A DNA stretch of 64,000 bases from Nymphaea colorata (lineage: Eukaryota; Streptophyta; Magnoliopsida; Nymphaeales; Nymphaeaceae), in contig NC_045141.1 in the NCBI RefSeq assembly GCF_008831285.2, positions 932,001-996,000 of the forward strand, given 5' to 3'. Positions 56,783-64,000 of this stretch are shown here, piece after piece. Numbering within the stretch: position 1 is the stretch's first letter; every line of letters starts with the position of its first letter. Under the pieces are notes generated by a model. The model was not told where the DNA came from and searched no databases. It saw nothing but the letters and a program-made list of their open reading frames with translations. Both the position numbers and the translations under genes were made by a program.

Positions 56783-57400
56783 ATGCTGAATTCTCGGCTT
56801 TCAACACTAGCATTGAAACTTGGAAGGAGTGAATTTTTGCTTATTCAGACAGCAAATTTCAGAGAAGTTGCATATCAAAATCTTGATCAACTTCAACCAG
56901 CTGCCGACATTGCCTCAAATCAAAATAATTTCAATCGATCTCAGAATTTTAGAGGTCATGAAAGTGGAATTATAAGAATAAAAGAGGAGGGCGAAGGAAC
57001 GACTCTCAAAATGGTGATCAGCCAGTTTGTCAAGTTTGTGAAAAAATTGGCCATATTGACAAGAATTGCCGGTCATATAGTAATCTTTTGAAAGAGAAAA
57101 ACAAAGGTCCTACAGGCTACAGCCTGTCAGCCAGTTCAAATCAAAGCATAGACAGTGCATGCTGGTGCCCAGATTCAGGTGCTAAGCACCAGGTACCAAT
57201 TATATCAACAGTCTTTATATTACAACCCATACGAAGGAGACGACAGTTTGAAAATTGGATGCGGGTCAGGTCTGTATATCTCTAATGCTGGATCTGCACA
57301 AATTAATTCTTCTTTGAAGTTAAATGTTATTTTAAATGTTCCTGAAATCACTAAAAACTTGATGTCAAGTTCATTGTTTGGCAACAGAAAATGATGTGCG
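56783..57400 (+). pseudogene. Copia-5 nucleocapsid and protease
   Basis: The CCHC knuckle and the DSGA protease motif both survive, but in different frames separated by a shift near 57090. The protease end reads SLKLNVILNVPEITKNLMSS. It is part of Copia-5, and the GAG-pre-integrase is too decayed to place. Confidence 0.82.
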
Positions 57401-57728
57401 TTTTAGAATTTCATCCTCATACTTTGTGTATCAAGGATTGGATGACAGCGAAAGTTCTTTATCAATGAACAAGCACTTATGGGCTCTACAATATCTTTTT
57501 GGATCGTGCAAGCAAGGAAGCATTGACTACTAAGAAGGACTATTTAGAAGATTGACACAAGAGATTGGGGACTTCAACTCTTAACGTTGTTAGGCATATA
57601 TTAAGTTCTTTTGACATATTCATTACAGGGGTAAAGTTTGCAATATTTGTGAATCTTGTCAAGAAGGAAAAAAAAATCATAGACTCCCTTTTAATTTAAG
57701 TATAAGTGATGTTTAGGCACCTCTTGAA

Positions 57729-57860
57729 TTGATTTATTCAGATCTATGGGGCCTAGTATCTATTGAAGGTTTGCATGGACATAGATATTATGTTGTTTTT
57801 GTTGATATTTTTTCCAAGTATATATGTGCTTATAATGGATCTAGATCTCGTGAATTGGAT
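57729..57860 (+). pseudogene. Copia-5 integrase fragment
   Basis: IYSDLWGLVSIEGLHGHRYY (first catalytic Asp block) followed by VVFVDIFSKYI, where VDDFSKY is expected. The frame loses similarity after this. It is truncated by the following low-complexity DNA. Confidence 0.8.
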
Positions 57861-57869
57861 TTTAGACTT

Positions 57870-58440
57870 TCAAATTTGAATTTGGATCTAATTGATTTCG
57901 ATTTAGAAAATTGACTCTTCATTTGGATAGTGCATTCAGAGCATCTGATTTGAATTTCAAGTAACTTGGATCATGAATTTGGATCTTACATAGAATTGGA
58001 TTCTGATTTAGATTTTGAACATTATATATATAACTTTGGATCTTAGGTCTTGTAGTTTGGATCATAATTTCAGACCCTATAGGATTAGACCTTAATTTAA
58101 ATTTTGGATTTCAGATCTTAAATTTTAGATTTCAGAACCACATTATTTGGATCAAGATCTTAGATATTATAAGTTTGGATTTCAGAATCAAACTCAAATC
58201 TCCACCTAAGTTGATCCCTTAGATCCAAAACCCCCCAAGTTCAAACCCTCATATTTAGATATATGGATTGGATCATAAAGTATAAATTTAGAATTTTCTT
58301 AAATTAGATCATGAATTTACATTTGGATCAAGATATTTTGGATTACAAATTATAGTCCTCTTTAGGTCCATGTCCTAAAACTTCAGAAACCGATCTCAAG
58401 TGTATCTGGACTTAGTTTGCATGCATTCATATTAGTTAGA
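57870..58440. repeat. degenerate ggatct/gatttag-rich region
   Basis: AT-rich, with frequent variants of ttggatct, ttagatt and gatttcag every 10-25 bp. Looks like a degenerate short-unit satellite or slipped sequence. No gene. Confidence 0.5.
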
Positions 58441-58543
58441 GAAATTGTTACATAGATCTATAATGATACAAATTATCAACTGCATCCTTAAGATCAAAAA
58501 GTGTTTTATTTTAGTTCATGCACTCCAATTTTTGATGTTCTGG

Positions 58544-58735
58544 TTAGCTCTTCGAAAATCTCATGATTTTCAAATTTCTTGTATGACCAGTAATAACAGT
58601 TTGCTTATTGCTACTAGCACCTCCACTTAGAATGAACACATATCCTATAGTAGGTTTCTTACTATCGAGGCATCCTACTAAGTTTGCATCTGAGAAACCA
58701 ATTAATTCAAGGTGGTCCATCTTATAATATCTCAA
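58544..58735 (-). pseudogene. Copia-6 RNase H fragment
   Basis: LELIGFSDANLVGCLDSKKP, then TIGYVFILSGGASSNKQTV, the first half of copia RNase H (SDADxAGCxDSxKSTSGYxFxLxGGAISW). It breaks before the Glu block. The RT (58800-59050) is unreadable except for scraps. Confidence 0.82.
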
Positions 58736-59149
58736 TATCTAGTCTTTGTGCCTTGCAAATATATCATGATTCTCTTGACTATCTTCCAATGAGTCATGCC
58801 TTTGTTAAACCACTCCAATAGCAAAGAAACATCTGGCCTAGTAAGTTTGTCATACTACTGGCTACCAAATGTTGATGCATATGAAATGCGTTACTCATCT
58901 GTCTTTTCATATTTATCATGTATACAATCATGTTGGTTAATTTATCTCCTTTAGCTCTAGGGGTAAAGTATGAGAGCAATTGTCCATTCAATTTATTTAA
59001 TATTTTCTTCAGTATTTTTATATTTTCTATCCCACAATTTTTTAAACTCAAGGATTTGCAATGTATTCAACCCAACCAAACCATCTTCAATAAACTTAGC
59101 TTTATCTATTTCACAAATATGTAGTGAATGAGATTGATAGTACAATTTA

Positions 59150-59808
59150 TATCCATTGGTTGTTCTAGGATCAAAGGCCTTTATGTATAGAATATATAGT
59201 TTAGCTTCAACAGGACATTCTCATATATGCATATAAAATAGAAAAGGTCTCTTACTTGTCCACAATCCTTATAGATTTTTTGGTACAATTTTGGTAAGGA
59301 TCTTATTCAAAATATGTATTTCTACCTTAAAAGCTTCACTCCACAAATGAACCAAAAAAGCAAAGAAATCTAACATTGCTCTAACCATTTTCGTTTAGCA
59401 TATGATTTCTCCTTTTTGCTTTGTCATTCTTATAGGTACTAACATGCATAGTATATTAAGGTATAATATCTTATTTTTTGAAAATCACTAGTAGCATTTC
59501 ATTTGTCTCATCTCAGCAAGTCTACCGTAATAGTCACCACCCTTATTTGATACGACTATCTTGATTACTTCATTGGTTTGTTTATCTACTTTTTTCTTAG
59601 ACTCTTTTAAAACTGACATATGTCTGATTTCTTATTAAGTAGAGACATATATACCATAAATAGTTATCCATAATGTGACAAAATACTTTTCACCTATATA
59701 AAATAGAGTTAAGGGTCAATGAACGTCTATATAGACTACCTTTAATCTCTTATTACTTCTCTTAACACTCTTTATATGTATTGGTTTGTTTTGCCTTTAT
59801 GCAATCCA
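59150..59808 (-). pseudogene. Copia-6 integrase (broken)
   Basis: The frame across the hAT site gives SCMDCIKAKQTN, the CxxCxxxK zinc block. Then, in shifting frames, GEKYFVTLWI (about 59690-59660), KIVVSNKGGDYYGRLAEMRQ (about 59560-59500, second Asp region), LWSEAFKVEIHILNKI (about 59340-59295) and a CPVEAKLYIL segment. Order and spacing are right for copia integrase. Confidence 0.8.
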
Positions 59809-59816
59809 TACATGAG

Positions 59817-60797
59817 TAGACCTGGGCATCGGGCGGGGCCGGGCTGGCCCGGCCCGTTTAGTCATTGTCGTTAATGGCCCGTATTTGAATCGGGTCGGCC
59901 CGCTACCCGGCCCGACTATTAATGGGCCGGGCCAGGTATCGGGCCGGGCTTCGTTAACCTCGTCCGAGGCCCGACCCGGCCCGTTTTGTTTTCTGCCGGG
60001 CTGGGCCGCGATACCTACTGGTGGAGGAGGCGGATGAGGGGTGCGCAAACTGCATCCGTGAGCGGTCAGGAGGCGGAATCCATTGGCGCTGGGGGAGGTT
60101 GCAGAAGCTGCTGCTGCTAATGGAGAAGATAATGAAGATAGGGAATAGGAGGAAGAGGATGCGACTGATGACATTGGAATTAGGGGGAGACTCCAAGGTC
60201 CCTGAGGCGGTGGAGGAGGGCGATGCTGCTCCATGGTGCCTTTGCATCTGATGATGGAGGCTGCTGCCATCCATTGGCTTTTCCACCGCCGATGATGCTG
60301 ATGATACGAATCCCTCTCTCACGTTTGCTTATGATGGGGATGGATTGGGCAAAAGGAAAGGAGAACCACCGGATGGGGTTTGGGGCTACCTACTGCAACG
60401 AAAAGTGCCTCCCAACGGAAAGGAAAACCATCGGTGGTGGACCGGAGGTCGACTGTGACAAACCAGCAGTGCGATGACGGTGACGGTGCAGACCAGCAGT
60501 GCGACGGCGGCGACGACGGTGGATCACATGGTGCAGACCAGCGCAGGCAGCGGCTCTCTCCCTTTCAAATGAAAAGGGAAAGACTCGAGTTATTTCGACC
60601 TTGGTCGAAATGGCTATCGGGCTCCAATGGGCCCAACGGGCCCTAACTTCTAACCGGGACCCAGCCCGTTTTAATGTCGGGCCGGGCCGGGCGCAACTGG
60701 CGGGAGCCCGAAGAGCGCAAAGCTCTACCCGGACCCGAGCCCATTCCGGGCCGGGTACCGGGTACCCGCCGACGACCCGGCCCGGCGCCCAGGCCTA
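59817..60797. mobile_element. hAT-2: complete non-autonomous hAT element (981 bp)
   Basis: Terminal inverted repeats tagacctgggcatcgggc (from 59817) and its near reverse complement gcccggcgcccaggccta (to 60797). A perfect 8-bp duplication tacatgag lies at 59809-59816 and 60798-60805. TSD length and TIRs fit the hAT superfamily. Subterminal DNA is extremely GC-rich with ggcccg words. No transposase. The interior (60000-60580) is non-repetitive and open on the - strand, possibly captured gene sequence. Confidence 0.93.
59954..60322 (-). pseudogene. putative captured coding sequence inside hAT-2
   Basis: 122 codons open on the - strand from an ATG ending at 60322. The N-terminal part is polar and Ser-rich (residues 1-50). 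A hydrophobic stretch of about 20 residues, VISRILFLLFPIFIIFSISS, resembles a signal anchor. It is followed by a Pro/Arg-rich segment that runs into the GC-rich hAT end. A second frame (60270-59797) is also open, probably from base composition. I cannot assign a family. hAT-1 carries a different interior between similar ends, which favours capture. Confidence 0.35.
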
Positions 60798-61027
60798 TAC
60801 ATGAGCCATCATCTATAACTTTTAAAGATTTTAAAAGCTCTTTATTGATAAGCTTCTTTACTCTCTTTTCAATTATAAGGCTTAGTATGTGTTGTCAGAG
60901 CATATAAAAGTTGTCATTTATGATATCACATTTATTGTAAGTGAAGTGTTAATTTAAAAACCAATGTTTCTTGATCCTTTGCATTTAAGTTATATAAACC
61001 ATCGTGTAAAAGAGCATAACCAACTTC

Positions 61028-61030
<3 letters not shown>

Positions 61031-61062
<32 letters not shown>
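61031..61062. repeat. (AT)n microsatellite
   Basis: About 32 bp of AT dinucleotides inside Copia-6. Confidence 0.95.
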
Positions 61063-61063
<1 letters not shown>

Positions 61064-61092
61064 TATTTACAACCTTCAAACAAAATCCAAGT

Positions 61093-61308
61093 CTATCTAA
61101 TCCTTGATACAAATTTGAGATTTCTACCATATGATGGTATAAAAATATCATGAAAATTTAAAATAAAACCAATATCAAGTCCAACTTGGCATGTTCCAAC
61201 AACCTTTACACATAATTGTATCTTGTTCCCTAAAAAGATGATCCTTTCTTGCAATGTTGTTTCCCCTTTTACTAAGGAAGCCCTAAAAGCATTAGCAATA
61301 TGTATCAT
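61093..61308 (-). pseudogene. Copia-6 protease C-terminal part
   Basis: Segments GETTLQERIIFLGNKIQLCV, LDIGFILNFHDIFIPSYGRN and LKFVSRI match the region after the protease active site in plant copias (VGNGAKV...LxLxNxxYVPxLxRNLISVS). The active-site part upstream is lost in stops. Confidence 0.65.
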
Positions 61309-62319
61309 AGCACCTGAGTCAATTTACTAGTTATTACAGAAACATGTAATAAATTACATTCATGAGAAATAAATGAGAAATTACCTTTCTTCTATAACTA
61401 TTTTTTGTATTCATGCAATCCATCTTTCTATGTCTATTCTTCTTACAGAAGATGCGCTTTACATGTTAGTTTGAGAAGTACCTTCTCTTGATGACTTCTT
61501 TTTTACATGCTTTTTGATAACTTTTTTTTTATGTCCATACGTGTCAGAGTCCTGGTGAGAAGCCAAATGTGTCCCTTGCACCTTAGTCTCTCATATTGTT
61601 CAACACACTTGGATAATAGTTTATTAACTGTCTATTGAGTATCATTGTAGTAGATTTTAAATGGAACACACTTCATAGTAGAGAGGCCAAAATGAAATGC
61701 ACCAAGAAAGAGATATATTGTCAAAGCCACGTTAGTTGTGTCGCTATATTCTTTATTTCCATAATATGTGGATGAAATATTATTCCAACTGGTGTGTCAT
61801 AGATATCAATTTAGACATCGGAGTACTGGCTCGGGCTTTATTGGAGCTGAAAAATTGCACCTCTACATTGTGGGATTTCACCTCGTATGCTCTTTATGGC
61901 TCTAGATTGCAAAAGCAACAACTAAGTCGATTAGAGCACTCTCACTTTTCAAAGAACACTTTTTCCACATATATACTTTGTTATGTAAGAGTTGTAGGTT
62001 CCTTCTTTCAAAATGATAGATCTAGAACTGTATACTTGACAATTTCTTTCCATTCGTTGAAATTTTATCCATAAGGAAAGGGATACCATTAGAGTCATGC
62101 ACAAAAACTAACAAGGCATGGCAAAAAAAATAAAAGACATTCATAAGTTAACATGCATTATATGAAACAATGAATGGAAAAGTAAACTACAAGGCCCTTT
62201 AATGTTCACAATTTCTAAGGCTATGGATATAGGCTAATCAAACCTCGTTTACTTGTCAGAGCTGTTACCAACATAGGAGTAGATTTCATGAAACTTTTTC
62301 ATCTATTATTTGGTCAAAT

Positions 62320-63060
62320 AACATATCAATCATCATCCTTAATCTTACTACTATCAAACAATAAGATATTCATCAATTTGATGTTAAAAATGTCTTTTTA
62401 TGTGGAATTTTGTGTGAAGAAGTGTATATGAAACAACCACCTCAATATGAAGATCTACTTTTTCTACATCATGCTTGCAAATTTGTCTTCAATTCTTTAT
62501 GGTGTAAAGCAAGATTTATGTATTTGGTTCGCTGGTTTTAGTAGATATTTTCTTGACTATGGTTTTAAGGGGATTCAACAGATTCTTCTATATTCACCTT
62601 TCATAGTGGGGAATATATTTTGACACTTCTTGTTTATGTTGATGTGAATTTAATAGACAGTGCAAGTTATCGTAGAAAAATATATTTCTCCAATTCAAAA
62701 TGAATTTCCTTGGAGAACTTCATTATTTCCTTATGATATAGGTAGATTAGAAACATGGCGATCTTTCATGAAGTTACACAAAATATGCATTTGATATACT
62801 TGCTAAGGCCAACATACTTGATTGTAAAGCCTTGTCCAATGTCCATGAGTACCAAATTGATGGATGTTGACCTGTAGGCAAGTCACGTGATGGCTGCCAA
62901 ACCTACATCTTATCATATCATCAGATTGTTGTATCGTTGTCATATTTGACCTTGACTCGTCCAAAGATCTCATTGGCAGTTAACTATGTCAGTCATATCT
63001 GTAGCCCCTATTTCTCAATGGCAGTTAACTATGTCAGCCATATCCGTAACCCCTATTTCA
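62320..63060 (+). mobile_element. Copia-7: copia RT scrap
   Basis: On +, in broken frames: HQFDVKNVFLCGILCEEVYM then KQPPQYED (about 62370-62450), LLVYVDVNLIDS (about 62622-62660, where YVDD is YVDV), a GELHYFLM segment (about 62714-62737), KANILDCKALSNV and LTLTRPKISLAVNYV (about 62951-62995). Copia RT thumb order is kept. There are no other domains and no LTRs. Confidence 0.8.
62974..63060. repeat. 45-bp tandem duplication in Copia-7
   Basis: Units start at 62974 and 63019 (tggcagttaactatgtcag...). Two copies with three or four mismatches; the second is a little short. It repeats the RT AVNYVSHI block. Confidence 0.9.
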
Positions 63061-64000
63061 ACGCAAAAGGTTGACGGCCGCGGCAATCGAACCAAGAACT
63101 GACTTGGGCTCAACCAGGCCAATTCTCGGCCTGATTGGGCCTCGGACGGCATAGTTTTCACGCCTGCCGGAATTCCAAAGTTGGGCGGTGGTTCTAGTTA
63201 CCGCTGCTCTTTTTCGGGCGACCATCCGAGCCAGTTCTGTAACGTCAGTGGTATTCCGGTTTTGTCCTTGGTGGCTACGGCAAACCCTTTTGTAAAAAAG
63301 TAAAAAAATAAAAAAAAAATTTGTTTGTAAACTGAACTCAATGTGAATCAATAGTTAAAAAATCATTATTAAGAAATAAATTTGAAAATTTTTCAAAATA
63401 CTTTAAAAATAGTTAACAATTGTGGAATGCCACTGATCCAACTTAAATGGGTCATCTCGGGCTGACTTCTGTTAGAGTGGACAAAATATCTTAAAAGACT
63501 TGGCAATTTAAATTCAATAAGTATGCCACTAGTTGGTTCAATTTAAATTGGTCAGGCCGATTTAGATATACTGGTCAAAATATCTTAAAACGCCTTAGCA
63601 ATTTCAGACCAATAAACTAGTCATCCAAGGCAAAACGAAAATATAAATAGTTTAGAGTAACCCAATCCAATCGTGTTTAGATTTAGACTCACATCTGACT
63701 TTTGCATACCTGAATTCGGAAACAATCAGCACAAGAATTGGCCCTTATAAACAATTGCAGTAGATCTTTATCAAAATTTCAGGTAAATGGCGAACTTGAC
63801 TCTAAATTCAGTTACTAAACTACATAGCAAATCTCAATGCAATTAATAATCAAACCAAAATATCTTTTATCGTACTAATTGAAAATTAGATCGATAATTA
63901 GACATATCAAATCCACATGTGGATTCCTTTTCCTTTTTTCCTAAAAATTCTCTTTTGTTGTTTTAAATGGTTGATTTCTTAGGGAACTTGTTATTAAAAA
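63061..64000. other. unassigned right end of window
   Basis: 63061-63290 is GC-rich and open on the - strand, but I recognise nothing. The rest is AT-rich with no coding signal. Confidence 0.4.

Larger units (their letters stand above)
56290..57920 (+). mobile_element. Copia-5: decayed copia, gag to integrase start
   Basis: Gag blocks in broken frames: the WEDHFTPI-like region near 56315-56345 and a SSAELWKAQKLLT-like segment near 56500-56530. Intact knuckle CQVCEKIGHIDKNC at about 57030-57072. Protease CWCPDSGAKHQV (about 57160-57195; DSGA intact). GLYISNAG and PEITKNLMSSSL near 57275-57375. Integrase start MIYSDLWG and GHRYYVVFVDIFSKYI at 57729-57830. Coding ends near 57860. No LTRs found. 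Confidence 0.8.
58544..62080 (-). mobile_element. Copia-6: decayed copia split by hAT-2
   Basis: On the - strand: gag scraps with a FLVHFIL block (about 61710-61680), a degraded knuckle FCKKNRHRKMDC (about 61450-61415), a protease end (61308-61093), GAG-pre-integrase and integrase crossing the hAT-2 site, and RNase H (58735-58544). The reading frame at 60806 continues at 59808 if hAT-2 and one copy of its TSD are removed. The RT is mostly gone. No LTRs found. Confidence 0.8.

Noticed and set aside
63058-63351. 97-codon - strand frame in a GC-rich patch
   Set aside because: No recognisable motif; likely open by chance.

Overview
This is nuclear DNA of a flowering plant, almost entirely retrotransposons and their wreckage. 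There is no intact host gene, tRNA, rRNA or CRISPR array. The evidence for a plant is: several Ty1/copia polyproteins with initiator-Met-tRNA primer sites (TGGTATCAGAG), Athila-type Ty3/gypsy polyprotein pieces, a plant L1-type LINE, hAT elements with GC-rich ends, and fragments of plant genes (a type IIB Ca2+-ATPase N-terminus, a 2-hydroxy-acid oxidase, a fasciclin-like arabinogalactan protein). The species cannot be named from this.

Layout. 90-2700: decayed copia pol on + (Copia-1). 2760-13600: L1-type LINE on -, split by a nearly complete copia on + (Copia-2, 4774-10104, 253-bp LTRs). 14180-18150: rearranged Athila-like gypsy on -. 18737-26445: complete copia on - (Copia-3, perfect TSD taggg), carrying a 2555-bp solo-LTR-like insert (21503-24057, perfect TSD aaaag). 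26446-33720: mostly unassigned AT-rich DNA with a CACTA-like relic at 31291-31766. 33722-34689: 5'-truncated GC-rich hAT. 34859-35145 and 35550-35824: hydroxy-acid oxidase and fasciclin (FLA) gene fragments. 35825-45679: gypsy on - with very long LTRs (3.9 and 3.5 kb) and a gutted interior (Gypsy-2). 45680-48537: unassigned. 48543-53560: complete copia on - (Copia-4, perfect TSD ttaag) whose 5' LTR carries a 50-bp triplication. 53566-55550: LINE-like remnant and unidentified exon-like pieces. 55833-56012: Ca2+-ATPase N-terminal coding piece on +. 56290-57920: decayed copia on + (Copia-5). 58540-62080: decayed copia on - (Copia-6), split by a 981-bp hAT with a perfect 8-bp TSD (59817-60797). 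62320-63060: copia RT scrap on + (Copia-7).

The nesting gives relative ages: LINE before Copia-2; Copia-3 before its solo-LTR insert; FLA fragment before Gypsy-2; Copia-6 before its hAT. All coding sequences have stops, frameshifts or damaged catalytic residues, so no element looks autonomous. I see no clear undescribed system. The most unusual signals are the frame-preserving CEVN-like repeat in the Gypsy-2 LTR, the out-of-order Athila (gag between two copies of the RT end), and two hAT copies with similar ends but different interiors that look like captured gene sequence. Domain and motif calls come from reading translations by eye; no database search was run.
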